From contig JAFXHE010000008.1 of assembly GCA_017536555.1 (NCBI GenBank), forward strand, positions 94,731 through 158,730: 64,000 nucleotides of DNA, given 5' to 3'. Positions 18,101 through 26,518 of the stretch are shown piece by piece (position 1 is the first letter of the stretch; each line of letters begins with the position of its first letter). The position numbers and the translations under genes were made by a program. This DNA is from Alistipes sp. Lineage in GTDB: Bacteria; Bacteroidota; Bacteroidia; Bacteroidales; Rikenellaceae. Under the pieces are notes generated by a model that was not told where the DNA came from, made no database searches, and was given only the letters and a program-made list of their open reading frames with translations.

Positions 18101-18769
18101 CTAATTTCGCTCAATAGACGAGCCTCCCGAGGTCTTAAAATCCTTAATAATAGGCTCCCCCTTATACTCTACCTCCGAGCCGCCCGTGGCTGACACCTCT
18201 AAACCCTTCACGGCATATACACTCAAGTCGCTACCGCCAGAGACAGCCGCCGAGACGTGCTGTGCCTCAAGCTCCTCAAGGTCGACATCAGAGCCTCCAG
18301 ACACAGAGACAGCAACACCATTGCAACGACCTTTAAGCGTAACCTCCGAACCACCCGAAGCTGCGATAGCAATATCGTCTGTCGTGTCTATCAGGTCGAA
18401 GCTCTCAATCTCCGAGCCACCCGACACAGCAAAGCTACGAAAGAGTGCTGGCGAAAGACGCGCCTCAAGGGCGTCTACGTGGTAGGAATTGTTTTTTGTA
18501 AGACCAATGTGCAACGTGCCATCCTCAACATATACCTCGACATACTCCATAATATTTTGTGACGTAACAACCTCTACAACACCGAGTTCTACGCTTGAGT
18601 CGAGGACAACATCAAAGCCCATTGAGACAGCTATCGCGGTGGCTGACGAGTCAAAATCACGACGCTCCATAACCTCGACATCATCACCTATAACAACATT
18701 GAGATTACACGATACTGCCAGCACGGGCAGGCACAACAAAAAGAAGAAAATGCGTCTCATATCTATCAA
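18101..18769 (-). CDS. GIN-domain (DUF2807) lipoprotein
   Basis: A 222-residue predicted lipoprotein with lipobox cysteine C21 (LAVSCNLN). The body is the GIN/DUF2807 'head' domain, a right-handed beta-helix, seen here as repeated SGGSE or SGGSD turns (VSGGSEIESF, ASGGSEVTLK, VSGGSDVDLE, VSGGSDLSVY, TGGSEVEYK, SGGSSIERN). These are common single-domain surface or periplasmic proteins of unknown function in Bacteroidota. An alternative start at 18760 (MRRIFFF) is equally plausible. It is convergent with the WG-repeat gene. Confidence 0.9.
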   Translation of the reverse strand: MIDMRRIFFFLLCLPVLAVSCNLNVVIGDDVEVMERRDFDSSATAIAVSMGFDVVLDSSVELGVVEVVTSQNIMEYVEVYVEDGTLHIGLTKNNSYHVDALEARLSPALFRSFAVSGGSEIESFDLIDTTDDIAIAASGGSEVTLKGRCNGVAVSVSGGSDVDLEELEAQHVSAAVSGGSDLSVYAVKGLEVSATGGSEVEYKGEPIIKDFKTSGGSSIERN

Positions 18770-18808
18770 AAGTTTATACTAAAAGTTATCGTAATTACTT
18801 TATTGCCA

Positions 18809-19423
18809 CTATCTTATAAAATTTGTCGCAATGCGATCCTCCATTTTAGGAGGCGTTACACTGTCGGCTGCAATCTTACGTAGCATCCACGCCATATTAC
18901 GTGCCAGCGTACGCATCGTCTGCATACCCTCTCCGTCTTCGCGCGCCTCACCTGGAGCAGCTCCGTGAACGCTATTCCAATACTGCGACGTAACAACGGG
19001 CATATTATTGATAGTAAAATACTTATTAAGTCTGTCAAAGGCGGCAGACGCACCTCCACGACGACACGCGACAACTGCCGCAGCGGGCTTATACTGTAGG
19101 TGTCTACCCGACGCGCAGAATAGTCTATCGAGAAGGGCACACAGCGAGCCATTAGGCCCCGCATAGTAGACAGGCGAGCCGACAACAAGCGCATCACACT
19201 CACGCACCTTTGCCTCAAGGAGGGTATATAGCGGGTCATTAAAGGCGCAACGTCCCATCTGCTTGCAGCTATAACAGGCTATGCAGCCCTGAATGGGTCG
19301 CATACCTATATGAAATATCTCTGAATCAATACCCTCTTCGCGGAGCGTTGTAGCAACCTCCTGAAGTGCCTCATAGGTGTTTCCTGCCGAGCGAGGGCTT
19401 CCGTTTATAAGCAACACTTTCAT
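18809..19423 (-). CDS. NADPH-dependent FMN reductase/flavodoxin-like oxidoreductase
   Basis: A 204-residue flavodoxin-fold protein. The N-terminal phosphate-binding loop INGSPRSAGNTYEAL (about 6-20) binds FMN, and GSPVYYAGPNGSLCALLDR (about 81-99) is the second flavin loop typical of the NAD(P)H-dependent iron-sulfur flavoprotein/quinone reductase group. A cysteine cluster near 47-58 (CIACYSCKQMGRC) resembles the iron-sulfur flavoprotein cysteines C-x2-C-x2-C-x4-C. The electron donor and acceptor are unknown. It lies between the GIN lipoprotein and birA on the same strand. Confidence 0.87.
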   Translation of the reverse strand: MKVLLINGSPRSAGNTYEALQEVATTLREEGIDSEIFHIGMRPIQGCIACYSCKQMGRCAFNDPLYTLLEAKVRECDALVVGSPVYYAGPNGSLCALLDRLFCASGRHLQYKPAAAVVACRRGGASAAFDRLNKYFTINNMPVVTSQYWNSVHGAAPGEAREDGEGMQTMRTLARNMAWMLRKIAADSVTPPKMEDRIATNFIR

Positions 19424-19450
19424 AGTCGTAAGTTATTTATTATTATACGT

Positions 19451-20179
19451 TTATAATTTATGTGGCAGCACAAACTCCACCTCTTTAAATGCGTATTCGC
19501 GCACTACGCCGTCGGTATGCTCTAACAACAGCTCTCCCGAGGGGCGCACCCCACGAATTGTAGCACGAAAGGTCTCGCCTGACGGGTAGGCATATGTATG
19601 CTCCTCGTTGAGGTGATACATCCTCTGACGATAACGCTCCTCGACACCTCTTTTATCGCCACCCTCAAGCAGCCCATACAGCGACTCAAGATGTCGCATA
19701 AAACAGCGTAAAACCTCCTCACGGTCAAACACTTCGCCACGCTCCAGAGCCATAGATGTTGGGTTGGGCAGCTCGGGCGAGAAGCTGCGTTGATTGACAT
19801 TGATACCCACACCTACAATTGTGCGTGAGAGTCTATCTCCGAGCAACGTATGCTCTATAAGCACACCCACAATCTTTCGGTCTTGAGCGTAGATATCATT
19901 CGTCCACTTTATGCGGCACTCTACACCATAGTCGGCAAGCGTATCGACAAGAGCAAGGGCTACGACCTCCGACAGAAGAAACTGCTCGACGATAGGCAGA
20001 AATGTTGGGGTTAAAACCACTGAAAAGGTGATATTTTCTCCTTCGTGGCTATGCCACGTATGTCCTCGCTGACCTCGCCCTGCGCTCTGGTGCTCCGCCC
20101 AAACAACGTCAAAATGCCCATATTGCGACCTCCGTGCATCATCATTTGTCGATGTTGTTTGCTCGATATGGTAAATCAT
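19451..20179 (-). CDS. birA: Biotin--[acetyl-CoA carboxylase] ligase
   Basis: Biotin protein ligase activates biotin with ATP and attaches it to a lysine of the carboxyl-carrier protein. The biotin/ATP loop GRGQRGHTW (34-42), the KWTNDIY motif (91-97) and the lysine of DRKIVGVL (K102) are intact. A C-terminal SH3-like cap (GETFRATIRGVRPSGELLLEH) follows. At 242 residues it lacks the N-terminal helix-turn-helix of the E. coli repressor form, so it should be enzyme only. A TATCTTTG box lies upstream at 20207-20214 on this strand. Confidence 0.95.
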   Translation of the reverse strand: MIYHIEQTTSTNDDARRSQYGHFDVVWAEHQSAGRGQRGHTWHSHEGENITFSVVLTPTFLPIVEQFLLSEVVALALVDTLADYGVECRIKWTNDIYAQDRKIVGVLIEHTLLGDRLSRTIVGVGINVNQRSFSPELPNPTSMALERGEVFDREEVLRCFMRHLESLYGLLEGGDKRGVEERYRQRMYHLNEEHTYAYPSGETFRATIRGVRPSGELLLEHTDGVVREYAFKEVEFVLPHKL

Positions 20180-20206
20180 AGTATTAAATCGTTGTTAAAT
20201 GTTTGT

Positions 20207-20243
20207 CAAAGATAGGAAAATTCCTGCAAAAAGGGTATCTTTG
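20207..20243. promoter_or_regulatory. Divergent -7 boxes between birA and the glutaminyl cyclase gene
   Basis: On the minus strand TATCTTTG occupies 20207-20214 and faces birA. On the plus strand TATCTTTG occupies 20236-20243 and faces the cyclase gene at 20267. Neither has a TTTG at ideal spacing, so only the -7 elements are supported. Confidence 0.6.
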
Positions 20244-20266
20244 CGGGTGTATAATAAATATTTTGT

Positions 20267-21094
20267 ATGAAAAAGATAAAATACATATTGCTCATTGCTC
20301 TTTCGGTGGCTCTCTCGGGAGCGTGTGCAGGCAAGAGCAAGAGCGCAAAGAGTGTGTCGACAAATGTGCAGGTGGCAGAAGATAGGGGTAGTGAGGTGGT
20401 ACAACCTGCCCTATACGACTACCGCATAGTAAAGCAGTATCCACACTCCAAGACGAGCTATACACAGGGCTTGCAGTTTGTCGACGGTGTTATGTGGGAG
20501 GGCACAGGACAGAATGGCAGATCGCACCTTCAGCGCATTGACCTCAACACGGGCGAGGTAGACATCGTTGCAACGCTCACTAAAGATGAGTTTGGCGAGG
20601 GCATAACACACTTCAAGGAGCAGATCTACCAGCTCACGTGGCTATCAAACATCGCCCACGTCTACGACAAGCAAGGCAACCACGTCAAGATGATACGCTA
20701 TAAGGGTGAGGGTTGGGGTATAACAACCGATGGTGAGCATCTATATATGTCTGATGGTACATCGGTGATACGCCGCATAAACCCCGATACGTTCAAGACC
20801 GAGAAGTCGATATGCGTAACACTTGGTGGTCAGCCTTTAGAGCTTATAAACGAACTTGAGTGGATAGATGGCAAGATATGGGCAAATGTCTATATGACCT
20901 ACTCGATAGTTGTCATAGACCCCGAAACAGGTGTCGTCGAAGGATATGTCGATATGCCCGAGCTATACACATATCTCGACGATAACCCCGAGGCAGAGGC
21001 ATTCAACGGCATCGCCTATGATGCTGCAACAGGTCATATCTTTGTGACAGGCAAGGATTGGTGCCGTCTATTCGAAGTGGAGGTGATAAGATAG
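20267..21094 (+). CDS. Glutaminyl-peptide cyclotransferase (beta-propeller type)
   Basis: A predicted exported lipoprotein (lipobox C20, LSGACAGK) of 275 residues belonging to the plant-type/bacterial glutamine cyclotransferase family, a five-bladed propeller that converts N-terminal glutamine to pyroglutamate. Family stretches seen are SKTSYTQGLQF, WEGTGQNGRS, FGEGITHF, YQLTWLSNIAHVYD, GEGWGITTDG, LNELEW-like INELEWIDGKIWANVY and NGIAYD-A-GHIFVTGKDW. It would act in the periplasm on secreted proteins, many of which in Bacteroidota begin with Gln after signal-peptide cleavage. Length is normal. Confidence 0.92.
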   Translation: MKKIKYILLIALSVALSGACAGKSKSAKSVSTNVQVAEDRGSEVVQPALYDYRIVKQYPHSKTSYTQGLQFVDGVMWEGTGQNGRSHLQRIDLNTGEVDIVATLTKDEFGEGITHFKEQIYQLTWLSNIAHVYDKQGNHVKMIRYKGEGWGITTDGEHLYMSDGTSVIRRINPDTFKTEKSICVTLGGQPLELINELEWIDGKIWANVYMTYSIVVIDPETGVVEGYVDMPELYTYLDDNPEAEAFNGIAYDAATGHIFVTGKDWCRLFEVEVIR

Positions 21095-21122
21095 TAGATC
21101 AATTTAAGAGAGACCGAAGATT

Positions 21123-22037
21123 ATGAGTGAGAAGATAAATAACGGCGTGGAGTCTATTTCAGAGTTGCTGCAACGCCGTATCGTTGTGGGTGATGCCGCC
21201 GTAGGCACAGCTCTTGTTGGCACACGCCGCGACCTTTGCCCCGACACATTGTCGATAACCGAGCCTGAAAAGGTGGTAGCACTACACGAGGCAGCAATCA
21301 ACGCTGGTGCAAAGCTGATAACCTCAAACACCTTCCTTGCCGACCCACTTATGCTCAAGGAGTGTGGCGTAGAGTATAGCACCGAGCAGATTGTCGAGGC
21401 GGCGATAAAGGCTATACGCGCGGCTCAAGAGCGTAGCGGACGCAACATCTTCATTGCTGGCTCAATAGGGCCATCGGTGCGCAACATAACCCTCGCCATA
21501 GACCTTGACGAAGCAACACTGCGCGAGTCATATCGCACGCTCATAGCAGCCCTTGCACGCGAGGGTGTCGACATCTTCCTCATCGAGAGCATTACCGATG
21601 TGCGCAATGCAGAGATTGCAGCCGAACTTTGCCGCGAGATTGCTCCTGACACCCCTATAATCTTCTCGGCTGTGCTATCAAAGATTGGCGGGCTGCTAAT
21701 CTCGGGACGCAGCATAGAGAAGTATGTGGCAGATGTGGAGAAGTTTGAGCCTCTCGCCATAGGCTTCAACTGCTCGACAGGCGTGAAGAGTGTTGTGGAT
21801 AACATCGAGCTACTCACACGCTACACCAAACGCTATACCTACTGCTCGCCCTCGGCAGGTATCCCCGATAACAAGGGTCGCTACGCCGAGAGCGTTAAGA
21901 GACATACCGAGACTCTGCGCACGGCTGCCGAGCGCGGACTACTCAACATCGTGGGTGGCTGCTGTGGCACAACGGCAGAGTACACACGCAGTGTGGCACA
22001 GATGGCACGACACTATAAACCGCGTAAAACAGAGTAA
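21123..22037 (+). CDS. Stand-alone homocysteine S-methyltransferase domain
   Basis: A 304-residue cytoplasmic (beta/alpha)8 barrel corresponding to the homocysteine-binding domain of cobalamin-dependent methionine synthase. The three zinc cysteines are present: C217 (GFNCSTG) and C280-C281 (GGCCGTT). GDAAVGTAL near the start and TSNTF (68-72) are family marks. MetH normally continues with pterin, cobalamin and activation domains; these are absent, and no frameshift is visible at the end. It may act as a stand-alone S-methylmethionine/homocysteine methyltransferase or partner with separately encoded domains. It is 28 bases after the cyclase gene and 2 bases before the M20 gene. Confidence 0.9.
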   Translation: MSEKINNGVESISELLQRRIVVGDAAVGTALVGTRRDLCPDTLSITEPEKVVALHEAAINAGAKLITSNTFLADPLMLKECGVEYSTEQIVEAAIKAIRAAQERSGRNIFIAGSIGPSVRNITLAIDLDEATLRESYRTLIAALAREGVDIFLIESITDVRNAEIAAELCREIAPDTPIIFSAVLSKIGGLLISGRSIEKYVADVEKFEPLAIGFNCSTGVKSVVDNIELLTRYTKRYTYCSPSAGIPDNKGRYAESVKRHTETLRTAAERGLLNIVGGCCGTTAEYTRSVAQMARHYKPRKTE

Positions 22038-22039
22038 CT

Positions 22040-23146
22040 ATGAATAGCATAGAGTTTCGCCGACACCTACACCAGCACCCCGAGCTATCATTCAAAGAGG
22101 TGGAGACACAACGTTTCATTATGGAGAGTCTTAATGCCGAAGGCATAGAGTGTCGCCCCATAGCCCAGACGGGTGTACTCGCCAAGATTGAGGGCAAGCG
22201 AGGCAACCTTAAGCGCGCAGTAGTGCTGCGTGCCGACATTGATGCGCTGCCTATTGTTGAGCGCACAGACCTCTGTTTTAAGTCGACAAACGAGGGCGTT
22301 ATGCACGCCTGCGGTCACGATATGCACGCGGCAATACTCTTTGGCGTACTGCAAGATATGGTGCGTGAGCGCGACTTTGAAGGCACCCTCTTTGGCGTGT
22401 TCCAACCTGGAGAGGAGCTAAATCCTGGCGGGGCATCTCTGGTATTAGGCGAGGAGCCGTTCAGCGGGTACAATGTCGCTGCTGTCATCGGGGAGCACGT
22501 CGACGCGACGCTCGAAGTTGGCGAAGTAGGCTTCTGCCCAGGTCGGTTTATGGCAGCTAATGACGAGCTGCGTTTCACGATAAAGGGTCGTGGCGGACAC
22601 GCAGCACGACGTGATAAGGTCGACGACACGGTGAGTGCTATGTGTGATATGGTGCTACGCACAACGGCACTAAACAGCCCCGATAGCGTAGTATCTGTAG
22701 GTCGCTTCATTGCCGAAGGTGCCACAAATGTTATTCCCAGCACCGTCAAGACCGAGGGCACAATGCGCACCTTTGGCGCGGAGGAGCGCGAGAAGATACA
22801 CGCGCTCATAGCAGCCAATGCACGCGAAGTGGAGGCGCGCTATGGTGTTACAGTCGATGTAGATATCAACCACGGCTACCCCAGCGTAGTGAACGACATA
22901 GCATTGACCTACGAGGCTATGATAGTAGCCGACGATGAGGGCATCAGAGTACGTGAGCTTGCTCCAATACCTATGGCAGAGGATTTCGGCTACTACTCGA
23001 CACGCTATGCATCGCTCTTCTACCGCTTGGGCGTAGGCACCGAGGCTGGAATGGCACATACCGAGAGCTTCTCGCCCAATGAGGAGGCTATAGCTATTGG
23101 CGAGAGGCTGATGCGCCGATTAGCCCTCCACATACTAAATAAATAG
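22040..23146 (+). CDS. M20-family amidohydrolase/metallopeptidase
   Basis: A zinc-dependent hydrolase of the M20D (hippurate hydrolase/N-acyl amino acid amidohydrolase) group, 368 residues, cytoplasmic. Key residues are the opening R-HLHQHPELSF, the active region C91-G-H93 (MHACGHDMHA), the catalytic glutamates of QPGEE (125-126), H153 of GEHVD and the late HTESF histidine. A dimerisation insert with GRGGHAA separates the two halves of the catalytic domain. The substrate is an N-acyl amino acid or indoleacetyl-type conjugate; N-acetyl-diaminopimelate is possible but no lysine pathway genes are adjacent. Confidence 0.9.
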   Translation: MNSIEFRRHLHQHPELSFKEVETQRFIMESLNAEGIECRPIAQTGVLAKIEGKRGNLKRAVVLRADIDALPIVERTDLCFKSTNEGVMHACGHDMHAAILFGVLQDMVRERDFEGTLFGVFQPGEELNPGGASLVLGEEPFSGYNVAAVIGEHVDATLEVGEVGFCPGRFMAANDELRFTIKGRGGHAARRDKVDDTVSAMCDMVLRTTALNSPDSVVSVGRFIAEGATNVIPSTVKTEGTMRTFGAEEREKIHALIAANAREVEARYGVTVDVDINHGYPSVVNDIALTYEAMIVADDEGIRVRELAPIPMAEDFGYYSTRYASLFYRLGVGTEAGMAHTESFSPNEEAIAIGERLMRRLALHILNK

Positions 23147-23155
23147 CAGAAAAAG

Positions 23156-25306
23156 ATGGCAAAACGCGATAAAAAGAGGGGACGCACACGCGATGAGCGT
23201 GCCTCGTTCATCGTGGATATGTTCCGCGAGTTCCCCGACAACAAGTTTTCATTAAAACATCTCGCCGCAGCATCGGGTGGTGCCGACAGGGATGGTCGCA
23301 CTATGACCTTCGCCATAGTAAGGCAACTTATCGACGAGGGGTATGTCGAGGAGGTGTCACGCAGCAAATATCGCTTGGCACGCACAGCCCTACCCCGCTT
23401 CGAGGGTGTGGTTACAGGGATGACCCCAGGGGCATTGTACGTAAGTGTCGAGGGTATGGAGAGCGACATATACGTATCGCGCCGCAACGCCACAGGTGCT
23501 CTGGAGGGTGACCGCGTAAGTATCGTTGTGGTACGCCGCCAGCGCGATGGCGATATGGAGGGTAACATCGTGGAGGTTGTGGAGCGTAGCACCAAGCCCT
23601 ACGTTGGCGAGGTGAGGCTCACCACAAATGGCATCTTTGTCACACCCGACAACCGCCGTCTCGACACAGACATCTACCTTCAGCGCAGGCTCTACCCACA
23701 AGTTGAGGAGGGCGATAAGGTATCTGTGAAGGTTGTGCGCTGGGATGAGGGCGACAGGCTACCACAGGGAGAGCTTATAGAGCGTCTTGGCAAGGCGGGA
23801 GATAATGATACCGAGATGCACGCCATACTTGCCGAGTTCGACCTACCCTACCACTTCCGTAGAGAGGTAGAGGAGGCCGCAGAGCGCATATCGGGCAAGA
23901 TAACAGCCGAGGAGATAGCTCGTCGCCGCGATATGCGTGACCGCGTAACATTTACCATAGACCCTGCCGATGCTAAAGACTTCGATGATGCCCTCTCTAT
24001 CACGCCGTTGCAAGATGGTGTATGGGAGATAGGCGTTCATATTGCCGACGTTTCACACTATGTCACACCTGGCTCAATTGTCGATAACGAGGCGGTGGAG
24101 CGCGCAACATCGGTCTACCTCGTAGACCGCACAGTGCCTATGCTCCCAGAGAGGTTGTGTAACGACCTGTGTTCGCTACGTCCGCACGAAGATAAGCTCT
24201 GCTTCTCGGCAGTCTTCACACTTAACGAGCAACTCGACATCCTCGACGAGTGGTTTGGACGCACGGTGATACACTCCAACCGCCGCTTTGCATACGAGGA
24301 GGCACAGCAGATAATCGAAGGAGGTGCAGGCGACTTTGCCACAGAGATACTCACACTCAACCGCTTGGCGCAAGAGTTGCGCAAGCAACGTTTCAAGCAC
24401 GGAGCAATAGCCTTTGAGCGCGACGAGGTACGTTTCAATCTCGATGAGAAGGGTCGCCCCATAGGTGTTTATACCAAAGTGCAGAAGGAGGCAAACCAAC
24501 TTATCGAGGAGTTTATGCTCTTGGCAAATAGACGCGTGGCAGAGTTCTGTGCCTACCGCCTGTCCAACGGACGCCGCGTAGCACGCCCAATGGTATTTCG
24601 CGTACACGACGAGCCTTCCGAGGATAAGCTAACACGCTTCCGCGACTTTGCGCTACGCTTCGGGCACTACTTCAAGGCAACAAAGGGCAGAGCCGTTGCC
24701 AAAGAGATGAACAAACTACTCGGCTCAATAGCTGGCAACGCCGAGGCAAATGCTATAACAACACTCGCGGTACGCAGTATGTCAAAGGCGATATACACTA
24801 CCGACAATATTGGTCACTATGGTCTTGCCTTCACGCACTATACGCACTTCACGTCACCCATACGTCGCTACCCCGACATTATGGTACACCGACTTTTAGC
24901 GTCATATCTCGCTGGCGACAAGCGTGCCGACAAGAGTTACCTTGAGCAGATGTGCGTACACTCCACCGAGCGTGAGATAGTGGCCTCGGAGGCAGAGCGC
25001 GCAAGCATCAAGTATAAGATGGCGGAGTTTATGAAGGATCACATAGGCGAGGAGTTCGATGGCGTTGTCTCGGGTATGACCGAGTGGGGTATGTATGTTG
25101 AGCTAAACGACACGCACGTTGAGGGTATGGCATATCTGCGCAATATCGACAGCGATGACTATTATTACTTCGACCAAGCACGCTACGAGGTTGTGGGACG
25201 CTCGTCGGGTCTACGTTTCACGTTAGGCACACCCGTTCGAATACGCGTAATCGACGTAAACCTCAACCGCCGAACACTCGATTTTAAGCTGATAATAAAT
25301 AGATAA
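23156..25306 (+). CDS. rnr: Ribonuclease R
   Basis: A 716-residue 3'-5' exoribonuclease of the RNB family that degrades structured RNA. The order is an N-terminal winged-helix-like part, two cold-shock domains (about 75-235), the RNB catalytic domain and a C-terminal S1 domain (about 628-713, FDGVVSGMTEWGMYVEL). The catalytic acidic cluster is D269, D272, D275, D277 and D278, followed by the HIADVSHYV motif. The late RNB motif TSPIRRYPDIMVHR is intact. The basic N-terminus (AKRDKKRGRTRDE) suits RNA binding. It starts 9 bases after the M20 gene and mqnC follows closely. Confidence 0.96.
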   Translation: MAKRDKKRGRTRDERASFIVDMFREFPDNKFSLKHLAAASGGADRDGRTMTFAIVRQLIDEGYVEEVSRSKYRLARTALPRFEGVVTGMTPGALYVSVEGMESDIYVSRRNATGALEGDRVSIVVVRRQRDGDMEGNIVEVVERSTKPYVGEVRLTTNGIFVTPDNRRLDTDIYLQRRLYPQVEEGDKVSVKVVRWDEGDRLPQGELIERLGKAGDNDTEMHAILAEFDLPYHFRREVEEAAERISGKITAEEIARRRDMRDRVTFTIDPADAKDFDDALSITPLQDGVWEIGVHIADVSHYVTPGSIVDNEAVERATSVYLVDRTVPMLPERLCNDLCSLRPHEDKLCFSAVFTLNEQLDILDEWFGRTVIHSNRRFAYEEAQQIIEGGAGDFATEILTLNRLAQELRKQRFKHGAIAFERDEVRFNLDEKGRPIGVYTKVQKEANQLIEEFMLLANRRVAEFCAYRLSNGRRVARPMVFRVHDEPSEDKLTRFRDFALRFGHYFKATKGRAVAKEMNKLLGSIAGNAEANAITTLAVRSMSKAIYTTDNIGHYGLAFTHYTHFTSPIRRYPDIMVHRLLASYLAGDKRADKSYLEQMCVHSTEREIVASEAERASIKYKMAEFMKDHIGEEFDGVVSGMTEWGMYVELNDTHVEGMAYLRNIDSDDYYYFDQARYEVVGRSSGLRFTLGTPVRIRVIDVNLNRRTLDFKLIINR

Positions 25307-25317
25307 TATCACTCAAT

Positions 25318-26415
25318 ATGAGCAATATAGACGACATTCTCGAGAAGGCTCTCGTGGGCGAGGAGCTTACGCGCGACGAGGCATACAGACTATACGACGA
25401 TGCGCCATTGCAGCTGCTGTGTAGCGTTGCCGACACGTTGCGACGCTCGAAAGTTGATGACCCCGAGGTTGTTACGTGGCAGATAGACCGCAACGTAAAC
25501 ATTACCAATGTATGTAAGTCGGGTTGTCGCTTCTGCAACTTTCACTGCAAACCCCACGAGGAGGAGAGGGCATATATTACCACTATGGCAGAGTATCGCC
25601 AGAAGATTGACGAGGCTATAGCTATGGGTGCCGACCAGCTGTTGTTACAGGGTGGTCTACACCCGCGCCTCGGCATAGACTTCTACGAGACCCTATTCAG
25701 ACAGATAAAGAGGGAGTACCCCACACTGAGGCTCAATGCACTCGGCGCACCCGAGATTTCGCACATAGCACAGATAAGCAAGCTCACGACTGTTGAGGTT
25801 CTGACACGCCTACGTAGTGCAGGTCTCGACACGTTGCCAGGTGCAGGCGCAGAGATACTGTCGGACGACGTGCGTAGACGCATATCGCCAGCCAAGCCCT
25901 CTGCAAGAGAGTGGGTTAGAGTGATGCACGAGGCACACAAACTGAATATTCCCACTACGGCAACAATGATGTATGGTCACGTGGAGACACCCCATCAGAG
26001 GGTTGACCACCTTATAACGCTGCGCGACCTTCAGGCACTTAAGCCCGCGTCATCACGAGGCTTCACAGCATTTATCCCGTGGGTATTCTGCCCCACAGGC
26101 ACCGAGCTGGAGCGTAGCGGCGTGTCGCCACGCTTCTCGGCAACGGAGTATCTACGCATTATAGCTATGAGCCGCATAGTGCTACACAACATTCGTAATA
26201 TTCAGGCATCGTGGCTCACCGTGGGCAAGGATGTTGCCGAAATAGCACTACACAGCGGTGCAAACGATATGGGCTCGATAATGATTGAGGAGAATGTGGT
26301 GTCGAGTGCTGGCGCAACAACGCGCTTCGACAAGGAGGCGATGATGGCAACGATACGTCGTGCAGGTTTCACCCCTCGACTACGCGACCAGCTGTATAAC
26401 TACCGCGACGCGTAG
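25318..26415 (+). CDS. mqnC: Cyclic dehypoxanthinyl futalosine synthase (radical SAM)
   Basis: A radical-SAM enzyme of the futalosine menaquinone pathway that closes the spiro ring of cyclic DHFL from dehypoxanthinyl futalosine. The iron-sulfur cysteines are C66, C70 and C73 (NVCKSGCRFCNF). The family stretches LLQGGLHP, SPPEI-equivalent LGAPEISHIAQ, LPGAGAEIL, TTATMMYGHVETP, GFTAFIPWVF and GSIMIEENVVSSAG follow in the order known for MqnC rather than MqnE. It implies that this organism makes menaquinone by the futalosine route. No other clear mqn gene lies in the window; the amidohydrolase at 15 kb is a possible deaminase step. Confidence 0.93.
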   Translation: MSNIDDILEKALVGEELTRDEAYRLYDDAPLQLLCSVADTLRRSKVDDPEVVTWQIDRNVNITNVCKSGCRFCNFHCKPHEEERAYITTMAEYRQKIDEAIAMGADQLLLQGGLHPRLGIDFYETLFRQIKREYPTLRLNALGAPEISHIAQISKLTTVEVLTRLRSAGLDTLPGAGAEILSDDVRRRISPAKPSAREWVRVMHEAHKLNIPTTATMMYGHVETPHQRVDHLITLRDLQALKPASSRGFTAFIPWVFCPTGTELERSGVSPRFSATEYLRIIAMSRIVLHNIRNIQASWLTVGKDVAEIALHSGANDMGSIMIEENVVSSAGATTRFDKEAMMATIRRAGFTPRLRDQLYNYRDA

Positions 26416-26448
26416 CAACACATATAGCGTCGCGTAGCTAAAGCTACG
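26405..26448 (+). terminator. Overlapping hairpins after mqnC
   Basis: GCGACGC (26405-26411) can pair with GCGTCGC (26427-26433), and CGTAGC (26433-26438) with GCTACG (26443-26448). The two stems adjoin; the first overlaps the mqnC stop. Only a short T run follows, so termination is uncertain. Confidence 0.4.
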
Positions 26449-26450
26449 AA

Positions 26451-26484
26451 TTTGCAATATTTTAAATTCTTTTTAGTATCTTTG
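26451..26484 (+). promoter_or_regulatory. Bacteroides-type promoter for lysS
   Basis: TTTG at 26451-26454 and TATCTTTG at 26477-26484 are 22 bases apart, close to the -33/-7 consensus. A start near 26491 would give a leader of about 28 bases before the lysS ATG at 26519. Confidence 0.72.
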
Positions 26485-26518
26485 CCGGAAATTAGGAGTA
26501 ACTAAAACACGATATATT

